This document shows positions 37,554 through 45,564 of a DNA stretch of 64,000 nucleotides, piece after piece. The stretch covers positions 1,798,001 through 1,862,000 of the forward strand of contig NZ_CP184360.1 in NCBI RefSeq assembly GCF_048595755.1. The letters are read 5' to 3'. The translations under genes were made by a program, and so were the position numbers. The notes beneath the pieces were generated by a model. That model was not told where the DNA came from. It did no database searches and saw only the letters and a program-made list of their open reading frames with translations. This DNA comes from Luteococcus sp048595755. GTDB taxonomy: Bacteria; Actinomycetota; Actinomycetes; Propionibacteriales; Propionibacteriaceae. Positions within the stretch are counted from its first letter, which is position 1; each line of letters opens with the position of its first letter.

Positions 37554-38143
37554 TGGACAGCAAGCGAACCTTCGACGTGATTGTGGGGGGAGCCATGCTG
37601 GCCGCGGCCTCCCCCGTGATGGTGGTGGCAGCGGTTGCTGTCGCGGCTGAATCGCGCGGTGGCATCTTCTTTCGTCAGGAGCGGATCGGCCTCCATGGAG
37701 AGCCGTTCAGGATTCGCAAGTTCCGCACCATGCGTCCTTCGGCGGGGGGTGCCTTGGTGACGGTTGCGGGGGACGATCGAATCACCCGGGTGGGGCGAGT
37801 GCTTCGTGCCAGCAAGCTCGACGAGCTGCCGCAGCTGATCGATGTGGTCGAGGGGCGGATGAGCTTGGTGGGTCCACGGCCGGAGGTTGCCAAGTACGTG
37901 GACCAGTGGCCGGAAGACCTGCGCGACGTCATCCTGTCGGTGCGTCCTGGGATCACTGATCCGATGAGCGTCGAGCTGCGCAACGAGTCCGAGCTGTTGG
38001 CGGCCCAGAGCGATCCCGAAGGCTTCTACGTGAGTGAACTCCTGCCGCGCAAGGCGCAGGGTTATGCCGACTACGTGCGTACCAGGACGCTCTTGGGTGA
38101 CATCAAGATCATCATGCGCACGATCAGGGCTGTGGCTTCCTGA
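37553..38143 (+). CDS. Initiating sugar-phosphate transferase (PglC/WcaJ catalytic type)
   Basis: A 196-residue monotopic phosphoglycosyl transferase. One re-entrant hydrophobic segment (about residues 8-32) precedes the catalytic IFFRQERIGLHGEPFRIRKFRTM, KLDELPQLIDVVEGRMSLVGPRPE and VRPGITDPMSVEL. It transfers a sugar-1-phosphate to undecaprenyl phosphate, starting repeat-unit synthesis. Start overlaps the aminotransferase stop (TGATG), linking the two functionally: the aminotransferase likely makes its substrate. Confidence 0.93.
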   Translation: MDSKRTFDVIVGGAMLAAASPVMVVAAVAVAAESRGGIFFRQERIGLHGEPFRIRKFRTMRPSAGGALVTVAGDDRITRVGRVLRASKLDELPQLIDVVEGRMSLVGPRPEVAKYVDQWPEDLRDVILSVRPGITDPMSVELRNESELLAAQSDPEGFYVSELLPRKAQGYADYVRTRTLLGDIKIIMRTIRAVAS

Positions 38144-38206
38144 TCATCTGCGGTCCTCCCATGCGGGCAACTGGGGTCGGGCAACGAACCAAGTAGCATG
38201 GCTGAC

Positions 38207-38785
38207 ATGATCGAGCCTGCGCGACTCCTCACCGTCTGTACCGGGAACGTGTGCCGTTCCCCCTACCTTGAACGCCGACTTCAGCAAGCCATGGACAACG
38301 CTTGGGGCGCCGGGGCGGTGGAGGTCCGTAGCGCTGGCACCAATGCCTTGGTGCAGGCTGAAATGGATCCCCAGTCCTTGAGCCTTCTCGAAGCCCAAGG
38401 GGGTGTGGGAGCCGATTTCCGTGCCCGGCAGATAGCCAAGGAGATCTTGGCCGAGCAGCAACTCGTGATCGTCGCTGCGCGTGAGCACCGGGCTGCCGTG
38501 ACCCGAATGTGGCCCAAGGGGCTGGCCCGTACCCATACCCTGCTCGACCTGGCCCAGCTGGCCTCCTTGGTGAGCGACGAGGAACTGCCGGAACGCTCGG
38601 ATGCACGCTCATGGTTTGACGCCGTGGTGCCGCTGCTTGCCTCCAAGCGCGGGCTGCAGATGCCATTGCCTGCAGAGCAGGCCGAAGTGGTGGACCCCTT
38701 CCGTCAGAGCGCCGAGGTCTTCGCAAGGATGCAGAAGCAGATTGAAGACGTGCTGCCCTCGGTGGTTCGCGTGTTGGGCGGCTGA
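38207..38785 (+). CDS. Low-molecular-weight protein tyrosine phosphatase (Wzb-like)
   Basis: A 192-residue phosphatase. The P-loop CX5R is CTGNVCRS (Cys11 to Arg17), and VVDPFRQS near residue 160 supplies the general-acid Asp. It likely dephosphorylates the Wzc-type kinase at 42556-44034 to control chain length and export. TAGCAT lies seven bases before ATG 38207, matching a leaderless promoter, so this start is preferred over the ATG at 38198 that overlaps it. Confidence 0.88.
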   Translation: MIEPARLLTVCTGNVCRSPYLERRLQQAMDNAWGAGAVEVRSAGTNALVQAEMDPQSLSLLEAQGGVGADFRARQIAKEILAEQQLVIVAAREHRAAVTRMWPKGLARTHTLLDLAQLASLVSDEELPERSDARSWFDAVVPLLASKRGLQMPLPAEQAEVVDPFRQSAEVFARMQKQIEDVLPSVVRVLGG

Positions 38786-38799
38786 TACCGAGTTCAACG

Positions 38800-38842
38800 A
38801 CGAGGGGCCTTCCCGAAGATCATCTTCGGGAAGGCCCCTCGT
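38800..38842. terminator. Long perfect hairpin (terminator) between convergent genes
   Basis: A 21-bp perfect inverted repeat (ACGAGGGGCCTTCCCGAAGA... and its complement) around one central base, between the phosphatase and the convergent UDP-sugar dehydrogenase gene. It can act as a bidirectional terminator. No T-tract is present on either side. Confidence 0.7.
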
Positions 38843-38874
38843 CAGCTTTGGTGGGCTCGACAGGCTCAAGTGAC

Positions 38875-38968
38875 CTCGACAGGCTCGGCCACCGTTAAGG
38901 AGCCAGGCTCGGCCGTCAGGGAGCCAGGCTCGGCCACCGTCAGGGAGTTAGGGTCGGCCACCGTGAAG
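38875..38968. repeat. Degenerate tandem repeat, four units of 20-26 bp
   Basis: Four imperfect units share the core AGGCTCGGCCACCGT (or GGGTCGGCCACCGT), separated by TAAGGAGCC, CAGGGAGCC or CAGGGAGTT. They lie between the terminator hairpin and the stop of the dehydrogenase gene. No coding role is evident. Confidence 0.6.
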
Positions 38969-38983
38969 TGGCCAGCGTTGGGG

Positions 38984-40282
38984 TCAGGCTTCGCCGTCTC
39001 CGATCACGAAGCGCTTGGTGCCTTCCCACTTGGTGGCGTCGGTGCAGTTGCGGCCGTCGACCAGGACCTGCACGCCGGGGAAGTCGGCGGCACCGAGCTC
39101 GCTGAACTCGGGGTGGTTGGCCTGCACGATCACCGCATCGACCTGGTCACCGTCGGTGTACGGAGCCAGGTTGAGCTTGGCCAGCTCCTCGGCGGTGTAC
39201 ATCGGATCACTGACGGTGACCTGCGCACCACGGGCGGTGAGCACCTGGAAGGTGGGGAAGACACCACTGAAGGCGGTCTCCTTCACCTTGCCGCGGTAGG
39301 AGGCGCCCAGGATGAGGACCTTCTTGCCCTCCAGCCCGCCCAGCGCGCCCTCGACCAGGGTGACGGCATGCTCGGGCATGGTCATGTTGGCCTCACGCGC
39401 GGTACGCACGATCGTCGCGTCCGGATCGGTGTACAGGTACAGGCGCGGGTAGACCGGGATGCAGTGCCCACCCACCGCGATGCCGGGCATGTGGATGTGG
39501 CTGTAGGGCTGCGAGTTGGAGGCCTTGATCACCTTGTAGACGTCGATGCCGTTCTTCTCGGCGAACTTGCCGAACTGGTTGGCCAGGCCGATGTTCACGT
39601 CACGGTAGGTGGTCTCGGCCAGCTTGGCCATCTCGGCCGCCTCCGCGGTACCCAGGTCCCACACACCATTGGGAGTGTCCAGGTCGGGACGCTCGTCGAA
39701 GTCCAAGACCGCCTCGTAGAACTCGATCGCCTTCTTCGTGCCCTCCGGGCTCAGGCCACCCACCAGCTTGGGGTACTTGCGCAGGTCGGCGAAGACCCGA
39801 CCGGTCAGCACCCGCTCGGGGGAGAAGACCAGGTGGAAGTCGCTGCCCTCACTCAAACCCGAGATTTCTTCGATCATCGGCTTCCACCGGTTGCGGGTGG
39901 TGCCCACCGGCAGCGTGGTCTCATACGAGATCAGGGTGCCCGGGGTCAGGTGCTCGGAGAAGCTCTTGGTGGCCGCCTCCATCCAGGCGAAATCGGGCTG
40001 CCAGGTCTCGTCATTGACGAACAACGGCACCACGATCACGATCGCGTCGATGCCCGGGATCGCCTCGGAATAGTCCGTGGTCGCCTTCAGGTTGCCCGCC
40101 GGCACCAGCTCGGCCAGCTTCTCACCCAGCATCGCCTCACCCGGGAAGGGCTCCTTGCCCTCATTGATCGTGTCCACCACCCGCTGCTGCACGTCCACAC
40201 CAAAGACCTCATGGCCCTTGGACGCGAACTGGACAGCAAGCGGGAGGCCGATCTTGCCCATCCCGATGACAGCGATCTTCAT
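38984..40282 (-). CDS. UDP-N-acetylglucosamine/UDP-ManNAc 6-dehydrogenase family (WbpA/WecC)
   Basis: A 432-residue NAD-dependent dehydrogenase. The N-terminal fold has KIAVIGMGKIGLPLAVQFA; the catalytic cysteine lies in GIAVGGHCIPVYP; the C-terminal fold has VLILGASYRGKVKETAFS. It oxidises C6 of a UDP-sugar to the uronic acid. Clustering with a Gfo/Idh/MocA oxidoreductase and an aminotransferase suggests the WbpA role in UDP-GlcNAc(3N)A synthesis. ATG 40282 follows GAAAGGA. Confidence 0.88.
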   Translation of the reverse strand: MKIAVIGMGKIGLPLAVQFASKGHEVFGVDVQQRVVDTINEGKEPFPGEAMLGEKLAELVPAGNLKATTDYSEAIPGIDAIVIVVPLFVNDETWQPDFAWMEAATKSFSEHLTPGTLISYETTLPVGTTRNRWKPMIEEISGLSEGSDFHLVFSPERVLTGRVFADLRKYPKLVGGLSPEGTKKAIEFYEAVLDFDERPDLDTPNGVWDLGTAEAAEMAKLAETTYRDVNIGLANQFGKFAEKNGIDVYKVIKASNSQPYSHIHMPGIAVGGHCIPVYPRLYLYTDPDATIVRTAREANMTMPEHAVTLVEGALGGLEGKKVLILGASYRGKVKETAFSGVFPTFQVLTARGAQVTVSDPMYTAEELAKLNLAPYTDGDQVDAVIVQANHPEFSELGAADFPGVQVLVDGRNCTDATKWEGTKRFVIGDGEA

Positions 40283-40308
40283 GGAAGTCCTTTCGTGATG
40301 AGCGTGCA

Positions 40309-41298
40309 TCAGTTGATCTCGAGGAAGATGCCGGTCTTGCTGGATTCGATCATGGCTTCGCAGACCTGGACGACGCGGGCGCCTTGATCGAGGGTGACGA
40401 TGTCGGCGTCCTTGCCCAGCACGGCGTCACGGAAGTTCTCGTGTTCGGTGCGCAGGGGTTCGGGCTTGGCGATCGCGAAACGGGTCACGTCACCCTCGGA
40501 GACACCACGGAACTGCGCGATGTCGTCCCAGGAGTGCTGCACGATCCCGTTGCCGTAGAAGGTCAGGTCGGCGGTGAGGGTGTCGGCGATGAACATGCCC
40601 TTCTCACCGGTGACGATGCACAACCGTTCCTTGGTGGGCGTCAGCCAGTTCACCAAGTGGTTCGACATCAACCCGCCCGACAGCTGGCAGGTGGCCGAGA
40701 CCATGTCCTCGTACTGACGTCCCGACTTGAACATCGACCGCGCCGCGACCAGCTCGTAGTCACGCTGGGTCACCCACGCGGTCAGGTCGATGTCATGCGA
40801 CCCGAGGTCCTTGATGACACCCACATCGGCGATGCGGTTCGGGAAGGGGCCCTGACGACGGGTCGCGACCTGGTACAGGTCACCCAACTCGCCGGCCTCC
40901 AACCGCTTGCGCAGGTTCTGCAGCGCCGGGTTGTACCGCTCGATGTGCCCCACCGCCCCGACCAGGCCCTTGGCCTTGAAGACCTCCGCCAAGCCCTTGG
41001 CCGAGGCGGTGTCCTTGGCCAACGGCTTCTCGATCAACGCGTGCACCCCGGCCTCGGCCAGCTTCGTGCCAATCTCGTCGTGGTACACCGTCGGCGCGGC
41101 CACCACGCAGTAGTCCAGCCCCACCTCGATCAACTCATCGATCGACTTCTTGACCTCCAACCCGCCGGCCACACCGTGCGGGTCACCCATCGCATCCGCG
41201 ACACCGACCAGCTCGACACCGTCAATGGCCCGCAGGTTACGGGCATGGTGACGGCCCATCATGCCCAGACCGATCAGGCCTGCACGAAGCTCTGCCAT
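40309..41298 (-). CDS. Gfo/Idh/MocA family oxidoreductase (WbpB/WlbA-like)
   Basis: A 329-residue NAD(H)-dependent enzyme with ELRAGLIGLGMMGRHHARNL at the N terminus and the dinucleotide-family EKPLAKD motif (catalytic Lys). It likely oxidises C3 of UDP-GlcNAcA for the following aminotransferase. The ATG at 41298 is two bases past the upstream stop; GTG 41304 overlaps it. It is the middle gene of a three-gene operon. Confidence 0.87.
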   Translation of the reverse strand: MAELRAGLIGLGMMGRHHARNLRAIDGVELVGVADAMGDPHGVAGGLEVKKSIDELIEVGLDYCVVAAPTVYHDEIGTKLAEAGVHALIEKPLAKDTASAKGLAEVFKAKGLVGAVGHIERYNPALQNLRKRLEAGELGDLYQVATRRQGPFPNRIADVGVIKDLGSHDIDLTAWVTQRDYELVAARSMFKSGRQYEDMVSATCQLSGGLMSNHLVNWLTPTKERLCIVTGEKGMFIADTLTADLTFYGNGIVQHSWDDIAQFRGVSEGDVTRFAIAKPEPLRTEHENFRDAVLGKDADIVTLDQGARVVQVCEAMIESSKTGIFLEIN

Positions 41299-41300
41299 GC

Positions 41301-42392
41301 TCACGCACCCGCCTTCGCCACAGTGTTGACGGCATTCACGACGCGCTCCAGATCGGCCTGGGTCAGCGACGGGTGCACCGGCAACGACAGGCACTCCAGC
41401 GCGGCCTTCTCCGTCTCCGGCAGCTCCACCGGCGACTGGAACGGAGCCAGCCGGTGGTTCGGCACCGGGTAGAACATGCCCGACCCCACCTGGAACTGCT
41501 CCTTCAACGCCTTCGAGAAACCATCACGATCCTCCGGCACCCGGATCGTGTACTGGTGGTAGACGTGCACCGCACCCTCAGCCACCGGCGGAGGGGTCAC
41601 CCCCTGCAGGTTCTCCGACAAGAACTTCGCATTGGCCTGACGCTGCTCGGTCCAGGCACCCACCTTGGTCAACTGCACCCGGCCGATCGCGGCATGGATG
41701 TTGGTCATGCGGTTGTTCAGGCCGACGACCTCATTGTGGTACTGCTGCAGCATGCCCTGGTTGCGGTACAGGCGGCACTTGCGCTCCACCTCCGCATCGG
41801 CGACGGTGATCATGCCACCCTCACCCGAGGTCATGTTCTTGGTCGGGTACAAGCTGAACGCACCAAAAGTGCCAAACGCCCCCACCGGGGTGCCATCCAA
41901 CGACGCACCATGCGCCTGCGCAGCATCCTCGAACAACTGCAGACCATGCTTGTCGGCAATCTCCTTGAAGGCCTTCATGTTCGCCGGATGCCCATACAGG
42001 TGCACCGGCATGATGCCCTTGGTCTTGTCCGTGATCGACGCCTCGACACTCTTCGGATCCAGGCAGAACGAACCCGGCTCGATGTCGGCGAAGACCGGAG
42101 TGGCCCCCGTCAACGCCACCGAGTTCGCCGTCGCAGCGAACGTGAACGACGGCACGATGACCTCATCACCCGCACCGATCCCAGCGCTCAACAAACCAAT
42201 GTGCAGAGCCGAGGTGCCCGAATTCACCGCAACCGCCTGACGACCCGGAGTGAACTGCGCCGCGAACTCAGCCTCGAAATCAGCCACCTCCTGACCCTGA
42301 GCCAACATGCCGGTGCGCATCACACGCGTGACGGCCTCAATCTCCTCCTCACCAACAATCGGCTTGGCCGGCGGGATGAACGCTTCAGTCAC
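41301..42392 (-). CDS. DegT/DnrJ aminotransferase (WbpE/WlbC-like)
   Basis: A 363-residue PLP aminotransferase. The aldimine lysine is in AFSLYPTKNMTSGEGGMI; EDAAQAHGA is the PLP ring motif. In context it should aminate the 3-keto UDP-uronic acid made by the WbpB-like enzyme. GTG start with GAGGA six bases upstream. It differs clearly from the other DegT protein at 36393. Confidence 0.87.
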   Translation of the reverse strand: MTEAFIPPAKPIVGEEEIEAVTRVMRTGMLAQGQEVADFEAEFAAQFTPGRQAVAVNSGTSALHIGLLSAGIGAGDEVIVPSFTFAATANSVALTGATPVFADIEPGSFCLDPKSVEASITDKTKGIMPVHLYGHPANMKAFKEIADKHGLQLFEDAAQAHGASLDGTPVGAFGTFGAFSLYPTKNMTSGEGGMITVADAEVERKCRLYRNQGMLQQYHNEVVGLNNRMTNIHAAIGRVQLTKVGAWTEQRQANAKFLSENLQGVTPPPVAEGAVHVYHQYTIRVPEDRDGFSKALKEQFQVGSGMFYPVPNHRLAPFQSPVELPETEKAALECLSLPVHPSLTQADLERVVNAVNTVAKAGA

Positions 42393-42496
42393 TTTGCTTC
42401 CTCTTTTCAGGGGCCTCGCGTGTCCGAGTCGGGGGTCTCGGGTCGGGCCTGCCGCGGCAATACATTATCTCGCACGCCTTACAGATCGTGAAATGA

Positions 42497-42541
42497 CACG
42501 AACGAGGGGTTCGGCGAAGAAGCCCGAACCCCTCGTTCGTG
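42497..42541 (-). terminator. Hairpin terminator after the Wzc-like kinase gene
   Basis: An 18-bp perfect stem (CACGAACGAGGGGTTCGG and complement) with a 9-base loop, just downstream of the kinase stop on the minus strand. TCATTTC follows in the transcript. Confidence 0.72.
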
Positions 42542-42555
42542 TGAGTTTCGTCGAT

Positions 42556-44034
42556 TCAGTTGGTCGGCATGGCGCGCTGGGGCGTCTCGATCTCGGCTGC
42601 CGAACCGGGAGCACCAGGCGCGGTGGCAGTGCTGGGCTCGGGCGTAGTGGCTGCGATTTCGGGCCGTTCCGCTTGGCCATAACCGTAGCGTTCACCGTAG
42701 TAGTAGTAACCGCCAGAGCGATTGGTCGGTACGCGGTTCATCACGACTCCCAAGACACGAGCGTCGACTGTCTCCAGGTTCTGCAACGCCCTCGAGACGT
42801 CCTCCTTGTTGATGACGCCGGCGCCGACCACGACGATCGCACCGTCGGTCAGGCGGGAGACGACCGCCGCATCCGTCACCGGAAGCAGCGGTGGGGCATC
42901 GACCAGCACGTAGTCGAACCGCTCACTGAGCTGGTTGAGCAGCGCGCGCATCGCCTCCGAACCCAGCAGCTCGCTCGGGTTGGGCGGAATCGGGCCGGCT
43001 CCCAGCACCACCACGTTCTCCGCAAAGGGCTGCAGCACGTCGTCCAGTTCGGCATCGCCAATCAAGACGCTGGTGAGGCCTACCCCACCCTCGAGGCCCA
43101 TGTAGTTCAGCAGCTGCGGGCGGCGCAGGTCGCCCTCCACCACGCAGACGCTGTGACCGCCGGCTCCGATGGTCAGGGCGAGGTTTGCGGCCGTCGTCGA
43201 CTTTCCTTCGCCGGGTAGCGACGAGGTGAGCACCATGATCTTTGGGTGATTGGCAATGTCAACGAACTGCAAGTTGGTGCGCAAGGTGCGGAAGGCCTCG
43301 GAGCGCGAGCTCATCGGGTCGCTCTGCACGATGAGGGGTTGCTTCGGGGCATCGGCGTCAAACGGGATGGCACCAATGATGGTGGCATCGGTCAACTCCT
43401 TGACCTCGCGCTCGCCATTGACCGAGGTGTCGAGGCGATCGCGGAGCAGGGCGAGGGCCAAGCCGAGCAGCAGGCCAGCGATCAGACCCAGCGCAATGTT
43501 GCGCACCGGTTGGGGAGAACTGGCACCTGAGGCCACCTCGGCAGGCTCCACGATCGTAGCCTTCACTGGGCTGTCCTGCCCCTCCTTCACTGACTGCAAC
43601 TCCTGTACCGTCGACGTGAACTCCTCTGCCACGGCATTGGCCACCTTCGCGGCCCGCTCGGCATCGCGATCGGTGACGTTCACGTCGATCAGCACGGTGT
43701 CGGGCGGAGTGGTGGCGGTGAGCGACGTGGCCAGGGGAGCCCCCTTCTCGACTCCCAGCTCCTTGCGTACTGGATCCAGCACCTTGGGTGAGGTGATCAC
43801 CTGGGCGTAGGTCTTCATCTGCTTCTGGGTGAAGGTGCTGCCCTGGGCCAGATCGGCCGTGGAGTCACCGCCCCCTGTGGAGACGAAGAGCTGGGCCGTT
43901 GACTGGTAGGTCTTCGGCGTCAGAATGGTGAGTGCCGCTGCGGCCATCACCAGCAGGCACGTCATGGCGACGATGGATCGCCAGCGCTTGCGGGCGATCC
44001 GTAGGTAGTCCTGGAGGTCCACGGGGGAATTCAC
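42556..44034 (-). CDS. Wzz/Wzc-type polysaccharide co-polymerase and tyrosine kinase
   Basis: A 492-residue two-domain protein. The N-terminal Wzz domain is flanked by two membrane helices (about 21-38 and 178-196). The cytosolic BY-kinase domain has Walker A SLPGEGKSTTAANL near 272, Walker A' VCVVEGDLRRPQLL and Walker B YVLVDAPPLLP near 375. A tyrosine cluster GGYYYYGERYGYG lies near the C terminus, the usual autophosphorylation site. It would control chain length and export, opposed by the phosphatase at 38207. Confidence 0.92.
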   Translation of the reverse strand: MNSPVDLQDYLRIARKRWRSIVAMTCLLVMAAAALTILTPKTYQSTAQLFVSTGGGDSTADLAQGSTFTQKQMKTYAQVITSPKVLDPVRKELGVEKGAPLATSLTATTPPDTVLIDVNVTDRDAERAAKVANAVAEEFTSTVQELQSVKEGQDSPVKATIVEPAEVASGASSPQPVRNIALGLIAGLLLGLALALLRDRLDTSVNGEREVKELTDATIIGAIPFDADAPKQPLIVQSDPMSSRSEAFRTLRTNLQFVDIANHPKIMVLTSSLPGEGKSTTAANLALTIGAGGHSVCVVEGDLRRPQLLNYMGLEGGVGLTSVLIGDAELDDVLQPFAENVVVLGAGPIPPNPSELLGSEAMRALLNQLSERFDYVLVDAPPLLPVTDAAVVSRLTDGAIVVVGAGVINKEDVSRALQNLETVDARVLGVVMNRVPTNRSGGYYYYGERYGYGQAERPEIAATTPEPSTATAPGAPGSAAEIETPQRAMPTN

Positions 44035-44112
44035 TTTCTTCTGGGGGGCGAGCTCGGGGGTTGAGGCTCGGTGCAGCCGGGGGAGCTGCGGGAGTTCTTG
44101 CCTGGTTAAGTT

Positions 44113-45324
44113 CTAGCGTCCGAAGCCCGACTTGGGCGAGACATTGTCCACATAATCCTTCATCGTGTCGTTCTGCAGGTGCTCGGAGAGCACAGCCATC
44201 TGCTCTTCGCTCATGTTCACGATCGACATGCCATGGGGGCCGGTGCCAACCCCGGTCCACGGGGCGGTGTGCATCTTGATGTCGTTGCCGCGCACATTGC
44301 GCATGCTGAGCGCGAGCTTCTGCATCTCATTGGTGGTGAAGCCCTCATCCACCACCATGTTGGTGGTGGCGGCATTCAGGAAGCGGGAGAGCTCTTGGGG
44401 GTTCGACAGCACCTGCTTGGAGAGGCCCTTGGTGAGCACGGCGCGAATGAACATCATCTGGCGTTGTCCCCGGCCGATGTCGCCCTGGCCCACGGTGTAC
44501 CGTTCACGAACCCAAGCCAAGCCGTCGGTTCCGTTGAAGGTGCGCGGGCCTTCCGGGGTGGTGACGGTGACACCGCCGATGGCATCGGTCATGTTCTTGA
44601 ACCCGTCGAAGTCCACCTTGGCCACGTGGTCGATCGGTACGCCGATCAGTGGCTGCAATGTCTGCACCAGCAAGGGGGTTCCGCCGTAGGCGTAGGAGGC
44701 GTTGATCTTGTTCTTGCCGCTGCCCGGAATGGTGACGTAGAGGTCGCGTGGTACATGGATCAGGTCGACGCGCTTGCGGTCTCCCGAGACGTGTGCCAGC
44801 ACGATCACGTCGGAGCGGTTGGCTCCGTCGCTGCCGTTGTCGGTGCCCACCACCAGGAAGTTGAGTGAGTTGCCGGCCTTGGCCGAGCGCTTCGGCTGGG
44901 CCAGCGCATTCGACTTGACACCCATCAGGTATTCACCGGGCTGGTCGTCGGAGAGCTTGGGCAGGGCCTTCCCGTTCAACACGAGCAGCGGTCGGTTTCG
45001 CTGGTCGACGACCCGCCCTTCCTCGTCGATGTGCAGGGACGCGGCATTGATCGGTTGGCCCTGGTCATCCTCGAGCACGGTCATCTTGGGATCGATCAGA
45101 TTTCCCTGTCCGTCCTGCGGAACGACCAGGTTCTTCGCCTCGGTGGAGGGCAGCAAGGGCTCGTGCTGCACGTTCTTGCTGATCGTGTTGCTTAGGTGCC
45201 AGGCGTAGGCTCCTGCGGCGATGGCGCCCAAGAGGAGGGCAGCAACGAGCAGCCCGACCAGCGCCTTCAGTGTGGAGCTAGTGCCTTGGTGGGGCTTGGA
45301 TTCTCGGGGTGGGACGACCGACAT
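44113..45324 (-). CDS. LytR-CpsA-Psr (LCP) family glycopolymer ligase
   Basis: A 403-residue protein with one membrane helix (about 19-42) and an extracytoplasmic LCP domain starting NFLVVGTDNGSDGANRSDVIVLAHV and including RVDLIHVPRDLYVTIPG, KINASYAYGG and DGLAWVRERYTVGQGDIGRGQRQ (conserved Arg/Asp residues binding polyprenyl pyrophosphate). LCP proteins attach glycopolymers to peptidoglycan, fitting the end step of this cluster. A lengthy Asp/Gln-rich linker (50-130) separates the anchor from the domain. ATG follows TAAGCT by seven bases. Confidence 0.92.
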   Translation of the reverse strand: MSVVPPRESKPHQGTSSTLKALVGLLVAALLLGAIAAGAYAWHLSNTISKNVQHEPLLPSTEAKNLVVPQDGQGNLIDPKMTVLEDDQGQPINAASLHIDEEGRVVDQRNRPLLVLNGKALPKLSDDQPGEYLMGVKSNALAQPKRSAKAGNSLNFLVVGTDNGSDGANRSDVIVLAHVSGDRKRVDLIHVPRDLYVTIPGSGKNKINASYAYGGTPLLVQTLQPLIGVPIDHVAKVDFDGFKNMTDAIGGVTVTTPEGPRTFNGTDGLAWVRERYTVGQGDIGRGQRQMMFIRAVLTKGLSKQVLSNPQELSRFLNAATTNMVVDEGFTTNEMQKLALSMRNVRGNDIKMHTAPWTGVGTGPHGMSIVNMSEEQMAVLSEHLQNDTMKDYVDNVSPKSGFGR

Positions 45325-45564
45325 AGTTCCTAGCTTAGGGCCACGGCCGTGTCGAGGTGGACATCGAAACTCCTTCGAGGGGGAAGCGGGTGTCCGAACA
45401 GGATGCTATGTAGAGCGTCCGGGTTGGGTATGGTGAGGGTCTGGTGGAGGCTGTCGCCGCGGGGCAGTTGCGGTCTGCACCGGACCATGTACTGGAATTC
45501 GGGGGGAATTCGGCCGGGCTGGGCACGTCTGCAGCTGCGGCTTTGACTGAAAGGAATGTCTCCG

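Noticed and set aside
38198..38206. ATG 38198 as phosphatase start
   Set aside because: It overlaps the TAGCAT promoter element; ATG 38207 has leaderless spacing and precedes the P-loop directly.
38875..38968. Possible CRISPR array
   Set aside because: Units are degenerate and directly adjacent with no spacers of about 30 bp and no cas genes.
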